Shown here one piece after another: positions 8,375-19,000 of a stretch of DNA of 64,000 bases. Location: contig NZ_CP013233.1 in NCBI RefSeq assembly GCF_001584165.1, positions 3,852,620 to 3,916,619 on the forward strand. The letters run 5' to 3'. A model generated the notes under the pieces. The model saw only the letters and a program-made list of their open reading frames with translations. It did no database searches and was not told where the DNA came from. The DNA comes from Collimonas arenae. Its GTDB lineage: Bacteria; Pseudomonadota; Gammaproteobacteria; Burkholderiales; Burkholderiaceae_D. The first letter of the stretch is position 1, and each line of letters starts with the position of its first letter. A program made the translations under genes and the position numbers.

Positions 8375-9017
8375 AATGCTTGATCTGTTTTTATCGTCGT
8401 TCGGCGAAACCTTGATGATGGTCGGCATCTCCGGCATTCTCGGCGCCCTGCTCGGCGTGCCGCTCGGGATTGCGCTGCACCTGACCGGCCGCGACGGCAT
8501 CCTGCCGCATCCGATTTTCAATCGCATCGCCGGCCTGATCGTCAATGCGGTGCGTTCGACGCCGTTCATCATCCTGCTGGTGGCGGTGATTCCGTTTACC
8601 CGTTTCTTTGTCGGCACCTCGATCGGTACCGCAGCCGCCATCGTGCCGCTGACGATCGCTTCGGCGCCGTTCATTGCGCGCCTGGTGGAAACGGCGCTGC
8701 GCGAAGTCGAGCGTGGCCTGATTGAGGCAGCGCAGGCGATGGGCGCCACCACCTGGCAAATCGTCTACAAGGTATTGGTGCCGGAAGCATTTGCCGGCAT
8801 CGTCGCCGGCCTGACAATCACCTTCGTCAGCCTCGTTGGCTACTCGGCGATGGCCGGCGCCATCGGCGGCGGCGGCCTCGGCGACTTGGGCATCCGCTAT
8901 GGCTATCAACGCTTCCTGCCGGAAGTGATGCTGCTGGTGGTGCTGATCCTGATTGTTTTCGTGCAGTTGGTACAGACGCTGGGCGACGTGCTGGTACGAC
9001 GCCTGAGCCATCGTTGA
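8364..9017 (+). CDS. metI: methionine ABC transporter, permease MetI
   Basis: A 217-residue inner-membrane permease with about five membrane segments (for example [19 protein letters not shown] and [16 protein letters not shown]). The EAA-loop segment ([20 protein letters not shown]) docks to MetN. The [20 protein letters not shown] segment is typical of MetI. It overlaps the end of metN, implying translational coupling, and metQ follows 48 bases downstream. Confidence 0.96.
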
Positions 9018-9065
9018 TATTTTTGGGTTCGCATCGGACCCGTCGTGATTTTTGAAAGGTAGATA

Positions 9066-9869
9066 ATGAATCGTCGTCAATTAGTGAATCTTTTCGCCGG
9101 CCTGAGCGTCATCGCCAGCCTGGGTGCGGCCGCCCCTGCTTTCACGCAGGACAAGCCGATCAAGATCGGCGCCACCGGCGGGCCACATGCGCAGATCCTC
9201 GAAGTGGTCAAGAAAGTCGCCGCCAAGGATGGTCTGAATATCCAGATCGTCGAATTCAGCGATTACGTGCAGCCCAACGCAGCGTTGGCTGCCGGCGACC
9301 TGGATGCCAACAGCTACCAGCATCTGCCTTACCTGGAAGCGCAAATCAAGGATCGCGGCTACAAGCTGGTCAATGTCGGCTACACCATCACTTTCCCGAT
9401 GGGCGTGTATTCGAAGAAAGTCAAATCGCTCAAGGACCTGAAGAATGGCGCTCGCATCGGTGTGCCCAACGACCCAACCAACGGCGGCCGCGCGCTGTTG
9501 CTGTTGCAAGCACAAGGCTTGCTGAAGCTCAAGGCCGACGCCGGCCTGAAAGCGACGCCACTGGACATCACCGACAATCCGAAAAAACTGAAGATCGTTG
9601 AAATCGATGCGGCGCAACTGCCGCGCTCGCTGGATGACCTGGATGCTGCTGCCATCAACGGCAACTACGCAGAATCGGCCGGCCTCGACCCAACCAAGGA
9701 CGGCATCGCCATCGAAGGCGCCAAAGGCCCCTACGCCAATGTGATCGCGGTCCGCATCGCCGACAAGGACAAGCCTTGGGTCGCCAAGTTGATCAAGGCT
9801 TACCATAGCCCTGAAGTCAAACAATACGTGGTGACGCAATTCAAGAGCTCGGTGATTCCTGCCTGGTAA
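9066..9869 (+). CDS. metQ: methionine-binding protein MetQ
   Basis: The substrate-binding component of MetNIQ, 267 residues, of the NlpA/MetQ family: IKIGATGGPHAQILEVVKK near the N-terminus of the mature part, then VEFSDYVQPNAALAAGDLDANSYQH. It has a cleavable Sec signal (MNRRQLVNLFAGLSVIASLGAAAPAFT). No lipobox cysteine is present, so it appears to be a soluble periplasmic protein rather than the lipoprotein form found in E. coli. AAAGGTAG precedes the ATG at 9066. It is the last gene of the operon. Confidence 0.95.
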   Translation: MNRRQLVNLFAGLSVIASLGAAAPAFTQDKPIKIGATGGPHAQILEVVKKVAAKDGLNIQIVEFSDYVQPNAALAAGDLDANSYQHLPYLEAQIKDRGYKLVNVGYTITFPMGVYSKKVKSLKDLKNGARIGVPNDPTNGGRALLLLQAQGLLKLKADAGLKATPLDITDNPKKLKIVEIDAAQLPRSLDDLDAAAINGNYAESAGLDPTKDGIAIEGAKGPYANVIAVRIADKDKPWVAKLIKAYHSPEVKQYVVTQFKSSVIPAW

Positions 9870-9891
9870 ATCGCAGATACAAAAATAAAGA

Positions 9892-9927
9892 AGCCCGCGC
9901 CGTGGAATACGGCGCGGGCTTTTTTTC
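9892..9927 (+). terminator. rho-independent terminator of metNIQ
   Basis: An 11-base perfect GC-rich stem AGCCCGCGCCG / CGGCGCGGGCT with a 7-base loop, followed by a run of seven T. Confidence 0.93.
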
Positions 9928-9954
9928 GTCCCGATAGCTCTCATCGTCATCGCG

Positions 9955-9995
9955 CAAAAAAAAAACGCCACGGCATTCTTTCGAAGCCGTGGCGT
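9955..9995 (-). terminator. rho-independent terminator of the adhesin gene
   Basis: On the minus strand, ACGCCACGGC pairs with GCCGTGGCGT over 10 bases around an 11-base loop and is followed by about ten T (A run at 9956-9965 on the plus strand). It lies 52 bases after the adhesin stop codon, back to back with the metQ terminator. Confidence 0.9.
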
Positions 9996-10047
9996 CTATA
10001 TTTGAATCCAGATCTCGAGCTATGTGCTCAGACCGGGAACAAACTGC

Positions 10048-13000
10048 TTACTTCCATTTGAAACCGTAACCAACGCTGAAGCCGGTGTTATTACCCGTCG
10101 AACTGACACCCGCTCCCCAGGCGCTATTACCGGTCTTGCTGATGGCCTTGAACTGCAAGGCCAATGCAGCATAACCCTGGTAAGAGCCGATACCGACGCC
10201 AACGCCCTTCTCGCCGGCATCTAGAGGCGGCATCACCGCGCCATTCATCGCCATGCTCATCGCGATACCCGAATAAGCGATACGCTGGATATTGCCGATC
10301 TGGTTCTGCACGTTGTTCAACTGCGAGACATTCACAGCATCAGTCGGGTTGATACCGGCGGCCACATTGGTGATGCGGCGTTCGCTGCCGGTTGAACCCA
10401 CCGACACGGTATTGGCCTGGTTCGCCACAGAGTACGCACCCAATGCCACCGAGTTGTTCGCCGTCGCTTGCGCGCCTGCGCCCATCGCTACCGCGTCGTT
10501 ACCGGACGCCAGCGCATTGTTACCAATGGCCACAGTTGGATCGCCGGTCGCCCGGGCGTTGTAGCCGATCGCCACCGAACCAGCTTGCGAAGCCAAGGCG
10601 CGGAAGCCGACAGCGGTGGTATTGGTATCGGTTGCCTGTGCGTTCGAGCCAATCGCGGTTGCGCCATCCTTGGTCGCCTGCGCGCACAAGCCGCTGCCGG
10701 TCGAATCCACACCGCTGACGCTGGTACAGGTCGCCGCCACGACGTTGTTGATCGCCGTGCCGCTGGTGCCACGGGTCTGCACCGTACCGTCGCCGTTGGA
10801 GGCGCCGATCGTGGTGCCGCCCAATGTCGCGCCATTTGCAGTCGCATTCTTGGAAGCGTCCACCAGCGATGTCAGCGACGTCGACAGCGAGTTGGTGCCG
10901 TTGGTGATGTTGCTCAAGCCGGAGGACAACGATGTAACCTGGCTCAGACCGGTCGACAATGACGAGATGCCGGTCGACAGCGAAGAAATGCCGGTCGAGG
11001 TTGAGGTCGACAGCGACGATACATTGCTGTTGGTGCCCGACAGCCCGGTCGACAACGAACCGACGCTCGATACGCTGGTCGAAAGACCGGTCGACAACGA
11101 ATTGATGCCGCTGTTTGCCGAGCTCAAGCCGGTTGAAGTCGAGGTCGACAGCGACGAGACGTTGCTATTGGTCGATGACAAGCCGGTCGACAACGAGTTG
11201 AGGCCGGTCGAGGTCGCGGTCGACAACGAATTCAACTGGCTGACGTTGACCGCATCGGTATTCTGTATGCCTGCCGCGACATTAACAATACGGCGCTCGT
11301 TGCCGGCAGAACCAACCGACACCACGTTATTGAGCCCGCCGTCAGTCGACCCCGCACCCAACGCCACCGAATTCAGGCCAGTCGCGTTGGCATTCGCGCC
11401 GATCGCCACCGAACGCGTACCAGGCGCTACCGTTGCATCATCAGTACCGTTCATTGCACCGTCGGCCTTGAAGTAATTCGCCACACCCGAACCCTGCAGA
11501 TTGGAAACGCTGGTCGACAACGAACTCACGTTGCTGTTGGTTGTGCTCAGACCGGTCGACAAGGAAGTGATGCCGCTGGTGGCTGTACTCAAACCAGTCG
11601 ACAACGATGTTACGTTACTGGTGACGGTGCTCAAGCCGGTTGACAGCGAAGTAATGCCGCTGGTCGCGGTGCTCAAGCCGGTCGAGGTTGAAGTCGACAA
11701 CGACGCGACATTGCTGTTAGTCGTGCTCAAGCCCGTCGACAGCGAAGTGATACCGCTGGTCGCTGTGCTCAGGCCGGTTGAAGTCGAAGTCGACAGCGAA
11801 GCCACATTGCTATCTGTCGTGCTCAGGCCTGTCGACAGCGATGTAATGCCCGTCGACGCCGAAGTCGACAACGAGGTTACGTTGCTGTTGGTTGTGCTCA
11901 AGCCAGTCGACAGCGAAGTGATACCGCTGGTTGCTGTGCTCAGGCCGGTCGAAGTCGAGGTCGATAGCGAAGTCACATTGCTATCCGTCGTGCTCAGGCC
12001 TGTCGACAGCGAAGTGATACCGCTGGTTGCCGTGCTTAGGCCTGTCGACGCCGAAGTCGACAGCGACGTGACGTTGCTGTTGGTTGTGCTCAAACCCGTG
12101 GACAACGAAGTGATACCGCTGGTCGCTGTGCTCAGGCCGGTCGATGCCGAAGTCGACAGCGAGGTTACGTTACTGTTGGTTGTGCTCAAGCCAGTTGACA
12201 GTGAAGTGATACCGCTGGTCGCTGTGCTCAGGCCTGTCGAAGTCGAGGTCGACAACGAAGCTACATTGCTATCGGTCGTGCTCAGGCCTGTCGACAGCGA
12301 TGTAATGCCCGTCGACGCCGAAGTCGACAGCGACGTGACGTTGCTGTTAGTCGTGCTCAAACCCGTGGACAGCGAAGTGATGCCGCTGGTCGCGGTGCTC
12401 AGGCCGGTCGATGCCGAAGTCGACAGCGAGGTTACGTTACTGTTGGTCGTGCTCAAGCCAGTCGACAGCGAAGTGATACCGCTGGTCGCTGTGCTCAAGC
12501 CGGTCGATGCCGATGTCGACAATGACGACACATTGCTGTCGGTCGTGCTCAGGCCTGTCGACAGCGATGTAATGCCGGTCGATGCCGAAGTCGACAACGA
12601 CGATACATTGCTGTTGGTTGTGCTCAAACCCGTGGACAACGAAGTGATACCGCTGGTCGCTGTGCTCAGGCCGGTCGAAGTCGAGGTCGACAACGAAGCC
12701 ACATTGCTATCGGTCGTGCTCAGGCCTGTCGACAGCGATGTAATGCCGGTCGACGCTGAAGTCGACAACGACGTGACGTTGCTGTTAGTCGTGCTCAAAC
12801 CCGTGGACAACGAAGTGATACCGCTGGTCGCTGTGCTCAGACCAGTCGACAGCGAGGTAATGCCGGTCGATGCCGAAGTCGACAGCGAAGTCACATTGCT
12901 ATCTGTCGTGCTCAGGCCTGTCGACAGCGATGTAATGCCCGTCGATGCCGAAGTCGACAGCGAGGTTACGTTACTGTTGATTGTGCTCAAGCCAGTCGAC

Positions 13001-16000
13001 AGCGAAGTGATACCGCTGGTCGCGGTGCTCAGGCCGGTCGAAGTCGAGGTCGACAACGACGTGACGTTGCTGTTAGTCGTGCTCAAACCCGTGGACAACG
13101 AAGTGATGCCGCTGGTCGCTGTGCTCAGGCCGGTCGAAGTCGAAGTCGACAGCGAGGTTACGTTACTGTTGGTCGTGCTCAAGCCAGTCGACAGCGAAGT
13201 GATACCGCTGGTCGCTGTGCTCAAGCCGGTCGATGCCGAAGTCGACAATGACGACACATTGCTGTCGGTCGTGCTCAGGCCTGTCGACAGCGAAGTGATA
13301 CCGCTGGTCGCTGTGCTCAGGCCGGTCGAAGTCGAGGTCGACAACGAAGCCACATTGCTATCGGTCGTGCTCAGGCCTGTCGACAGCGAAGTGATACCGC
13401 TGGTCGCTGTGCTCAAGCCGGTCGATGCCGATGTCGACAATGACGACACATTGCTATCTGTCGTGCTCAGGCCAGTCGACAGCGATGTAATGCCCGTCGA
13501 CGCCGAAGTCGACAGCGACGTGACGTTGCTGTTGGTTGTGCTCAAACCCGTGGACAGCGAAGTAATACCGCTGGTCGCTGTGCTCAGGCCGGTCGAAGTC
13601 GAGGTTGACAGCGAAGTCACATTGCTATCTGTCGTGCTCAAGCCTGTCGACAGCGAGGTAATGCCCGTCGACGCCGAAGTCGACAACGACGTGACATTGC
13701 TGTTAGTCGTGCTTAAACCCGTGGACAACGAAGTAATGCCACTGGTTGCTGTGCTCAAGCCAGTCGACAACGAAGTGATGCCAGTGGAGGCCGACGTCGA
13801 CAGCGATGTCACGTTGCTATTGACCGTGCTCAGACCAGTCGACAGTGAGGTAATGCCCGTCGACGCCGAAGTCGACAGCGACGTGACGTTGCTGTTAGTC
13901 GTGCTCAAACCCGTGGACAGCGAAGTGATGCCGCTGGTCGCGGTGCTCAGGCCGGTCGATGCCGAAGTCGACAGCGAGGTTACGTTACTGTTGGTCGTGC
14001 TCAAGCCAGTCGACAGCGAAGTGATACCGCTGGTCGCTGTGCTCAAGCCGGTCGATGCCGAAGTCGACAGCGAGGTTACGTTACTGTTGGTCGTGCTCAA
14101 GCCAGTCGACAGCGAAGTGATACCGCTGGTCGCTGTGCTCAAGCCGGTCGATGCCGATGTCGACAATGACGACACATTGCTGTCGGTCGTGCTCAGGCCT
14201 GTCGACAGCGATGTAATGCCGGTCGATGCCGAAGTCGACAACGACGATACATTGCTGTTGGTTGTGCTCAAACCCGTGGACAACGAAGTGATACCGCTGG
14301 TCGCTGTGCTCAGGCCGGTCGAAGTCGAGGTCGACAATGACGACACATTGCTATCTGTCGTGCTCAGGCCAGTCGACAGCGAAGTGATACCGCTGGTTGC
14401 TGTGCTCAGGCCGGTCGAAGTCGAGGTCGATAGCGAAGTCACATTGCTATCCGTCGTGCTCAGGCCTGTCGACAGCGAAGTGATACCGCTGGTTGCCGTG
14501 CTTAGGCCTGTCGACGCCGAAGTCGACAGCGACGTGACGTTGCTGTTGGTTGTGCTCAAACCCGTGGACAACGAAGTGATACCGCTGGTCGCTGTGCTCA
14601 AGCCGGTCGATGCCGAAGTCGACAATGACGACACATTGCTGTCGGTCGTGCTCAGGCCTGTCGACAGCGAAGTGATACCGCTGGTCGCTGTGCTCAGGCC
14701 GGTCGAAGTCGAGGTCGACAACGAAGCCACATTGCTATCGGTCGTGCTCAGGCCAGTCGACAGCGAAGTGATACCGCTGGTCGCTGTGCTCAAGCCGGTC
14801 GATGCCGATGTCGACAATGACGACACATTGCTGTCGGTCGTGCTCAGGCCTGTCGACAGCGAGGTAATGCCCGTCGACGCCGAAGTCGACAACGACGATA
14901 CGTTACTGTTGGTTGTGCTCAAACCCGTCGACAGCGAAGTGATACCGCTGGTCGCTGTGCTCAGGCCGGTCGAGGTTGAAGTCGACAACGAAGCCACATT
15001 GCTATCTGTCGTGCTCAGGCCAGTCGACAGCGATGTAATGCCCGTCGACGCCGAAGTCGACAACGAGGTCACGTTGCTGTTGGTCGTGCTCAAACCCGTG
15101 GACAACGAAGTGATACCGCTGGTCGCTGTGCTTAGCCCTGTCGACGCCGAAGTCGACAGCGACGTGACGTTGCTGTTGGTTGTGCTCAAGCCAGTTGACA
15201 GTGAAGTGATACCGCTGGTCGCTGTGCTCAGACCAGTCGACAGTGAGGTAATTCCTGTCGACGCCGAAGTCGACAACGAGGTCACGTTGCTGTTGGTCGT
15301 GCTCAAACCCGTGGACAACGAAGTGATACCGCTGGTCGCTGTGCTCAGGCCGGTCGAAGTCGAGGTTGACAGCGAAGTCACATTGCTATCTGTCGTGCTC
15401 AGGCCGGTCGACAGCGATGTAATGCCCGTCGATGCCGAAGTCGACAACGACGTGACGTTGCTGTTGGTCGTACTGAGTCCTGTCGACAACGAAGTGATAC
15501 CGCTGGTTGCTGTGCTCAGGCCAGTCGACAGCGAGGTAATGCCGGTCGATGCCGAAGTCGACAACGACGTGACGTTGCTGTTGGTTGTGCTCAAACCTGT
15601 GGACAACGAAGTGATACCGCTGGTTGCTGCGCTTAGCCCTGTCGACGCTGAAGTCGACAACGAGGTCACGTTACTGTTGGTTGTGCTCAAACCCGTGGAC
15701 AACGAAGTGATACCGCTGGTCGCTGTGCTCAGGCCAGTCGACAGCGAGGTAATGCCGGTCGATGCCGAAGTCGACAACGACGTGACGTTGCTGTTAGTCG
15801 CACTCAAACCCGTGGACAGCGAAGTGATGCCGCTGGTCGCTGTGCTCAGGCCAGTCGACAGCGAGGTAATGCCGGTCGATGCCGAAGTCGACAACGACGT
15901 GACGTTGCTGTTAGTCGCACTCAAACCCGTGGACAGCGAAGTGATGCCGCTGGTCGCTGTGCTCAGACCAGTCGACAGCGATGTAATGCCCGTCGACGCT

Positions 16001-19000
16001 GAAGTCGACAACGAAGTGATACCGCTGGTCGCGGCGCTCAAGCCGGTCGAGGTTGAAGTCGACAACGAGGTTACGTTACTGTTGGTCGTGCTCAAACCAG
16101 TCGACAACGAAGTAATGCCACTGGTTGCTGTGCTCAAGCCAGTCGAAGTCGAGGTCGACAACGAAGCTACATTGCTATCGGTCGTGCTCAGGCCGGTCGA
16201 CAGCGAGGTAATGCCGGTCGACGTTGAAGTCGACAACGACGTGATGTTGCTGTTGGTTGTGCTCAAACCAGTCGACAGTGAAGTGATACCGCTGGTTGCT
16301 GTGCTCAGACCAGTCGACAGCGACGTAATGCCTGTCGACGCTGAAGTCGACAACGACGTGACGTTGCTGTTAGTCGTGCTCAAACCCGTGGACAGCGAAG
16401 TGATGCCGCTAGTTGCTGTGCTCAAGCCGGTTGAAGCCGATGTCGACAACGATGTGACGCTACTGTTGGTTGTACTTAAACCAGTGGACAGTGAACTGAT
16501 ACCGCTCGTTGCGGTACTCAATCCAGTTGATGACGAAGTCGACAAAGACGAAAGCTGACTAAAATTCACCGCGTCGGTTGAATTCACACCTGGTGCGACA
16601 TTTGTAAGAGTCACTGGCGCCGCAGCCCCAACCCCTCCCAAAGTAACGCTGGTATGCGCGGAATTGTCGTACTGGACCGAATTGGCCACCCCCGTTGAAA
16701 GAGATGCAATCCCTGTCGAAGCCGAGGTCGACAACAATGTCACATTACCGTTGGTGGTGCTCAGCCCCGTCGACAGAGAAGCTTCTGCAACCCGTGATGT
16801 GCTAATACCGGTCGAAGTCGAAGTCGACAGCGATGTAATGCCAGTCGACGCCGAAGTCGACAGCGATGTCACGTTGCTATTGGCTGCGCTTAGGCCACTA
16901 GACAACGAAGTGATACCTGTCGAGGCGGAAGTCGACAGCGAAGTAATGCCAGTCGAAGTCGACGTCGACAGCGACGTTACATTGCTGTTGGTCGTGCTCA
17001 AGCCGGTCGACGCGGAAGTCGATAGCGAAGTAATGCCAGTCGAGGCTGAGGTCGACAACGACGTGACGTTGCTATTGGCCGTGCTCAGGCCAGTCGACAA
17101 TGAGGTAATACCTGTCGATGCGGAAGTCGATAGCGAAGTAATGCCAGTCGAGGCTGAGGTCGACAGCGATGTGACGTTGCTATTGGCCGTGCTCAGGCCA
17201 GTCGACAATGAGGTAATACCTGTCGATGCGGAAGTCGATAGCGAAGTAATGCCAGTCGAGGCTGAGGTCGACAGCGATGTGACGTTGCTATTCGTTGTGC
17301 TCAAGCCGGTCGACAACGAAGTGATGCCAGTGGAAGCCGATGTCGACAGCGATGTCACGTTGCTATTGACCGTGCTCAGACCAGTCGACAGTGAGGTAAT
17401 ACCTGTCGACGCGGAAGTCGACAACGAAGTGATGCCAGTCGAAGCCGACGTCGACAGCGATGTCACGTTGCTATTGACTGTGCTCAGGCCAGTCGACAGC
17501 GAGGTAATGCCTGTCGAGGCAGAAGTCGACAGCGAAGTGATCCCAGTCGAAGCCGACGTCGACAGCGACGTTACATTGCTGTTGGTCGTGCTCAAGCCGG
17601 TCGACAAGGAAGTCGATAGCGAAGCGATGCCAGTCGAGGCTGAGGTCGACAACGACGTGACGTTGCTATTCGTTGTGCTCAAGCCGGTCGACAAGGAAGT
17701 TTCCGCAACCCGTGACGTGCTGATACCGGTCGACGTTGAAGTCGATAGCGAAGTTACGTTGCTATTGGCCGTGCTCAGACCAGTTGACAGCGAGGTAATA
17801 CCTGTCGAGGCAGAAGTCGACAGTGAAGTGATGCCAGTCGAGGCTGAGGTCGACAACGACGTGACGTTGCTATTCGTTGTGCTCAAGCCGGTCGACAACG
17901 AAGTGATGCCAGTGGAAGCCGACGTCGACAGCGATGTGACGTTGCTATTGGCCGTGCTCAGCCCAGTCGACAGTGAGGTAATACCTGTCGAAGCGGAAGT
18001 CGACAGCGAAGTGATCCCAGTCGAAGCCGACGTCGACAGCGACGTTACATTGCTGTTGGTCGTGCTCAAGCCGGTCGACGCGGAAGTCGATAGCGAAGCG
18101 ATGCCAGTCGAGGCTGAGGTCGACAACGACGTGACGTTGCTATTCGTTGTGCTCAAGCCGGTCGACAACGAAGTGATGCCAGTGGAGGCCGAGGTCGACA
18201 ACGACGTTACATTGCTGTTGATCGTGCTCAGGCCAGTCGACAACGAGGTAATACCTGTCGAAGCGGAAGTCGACAGCGAGGTAATGCCTGTCGACGCTGA
18301 AGTCGACAACGATGTGACGTTGCTGTTCGTTGTGCTCAGACCAGTCGACAGTGAGGTAATACCTGTCGAGGCTGAGGTCGACAACGAAGTTACGTTGCTA
18401 TTGGTTGTGCTCAGGCCAGTCGACAGCGAGGTAATGCCTGTCGACGCCGAAGTCGACAGTGAAGTGATACCAGTAGAAGCCGAGGTCGACAACGACGTTA
18501 CATTGCTGTTGGCCGTGCTCAGGCCTGTGGAAAGTGAAGCTTCTGCAACCCGCGATGTGCTAATGCCGGTCGAAGTTGAAGTAGACAGCGAGGTCACATT
18601 GCTGTTGGCGGTGCTCAAACCGGTGGACAACGAAGTGATACCGGTAGATGTCGATGTCGACAGCGATGTAATGCCGGTCGATGCCGAAGTCGACAAGGAA
18701 GTAATTCCGGTCGAAGTCGAGGTTGACAGCGACGTGACGTTACTATTGGTTGTACTCAGGCCTGTTGACAAGGAAGTTTCCGCAACTCGTGACGTGCTGA
18801 TACCGGTCGAAGTTGAAGTCGACAGCGAGGTCATGTTGCTATTAGCAGTGCTTAGACCCGTCGACAGTGAAGTGATACCAGTAGAAGCCGATGTCGACAG
18901 CGACGTTACAGTGCTGTTGGCCGTGCTCAGGCCTGTGGATAGCGATGTCACGTTGCTGTTGGTTGTACTCAGGCCACTCGACAAGGAGCCACTAACGGTC

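Noticed and set aside
11501-16558. A 1685-codon open frame on the plus strand across the adhesin stalk (and a 789-codon one at 16664-19033)
   Set aside because: It is antisense to the tandem repeats of the adhesin; a repetitive sequence without a stop in one unit stays open throughout. It has no ribosome-binding site, no head or anchor domains and only Val/Asp/Leu low-complexity content.
11515-18990. Adhesin repeats as a CRISPR array
   Set aside because: The units are degenerate, coding, of 33/42/54 bases without unique spacers, and there are no cas genes.
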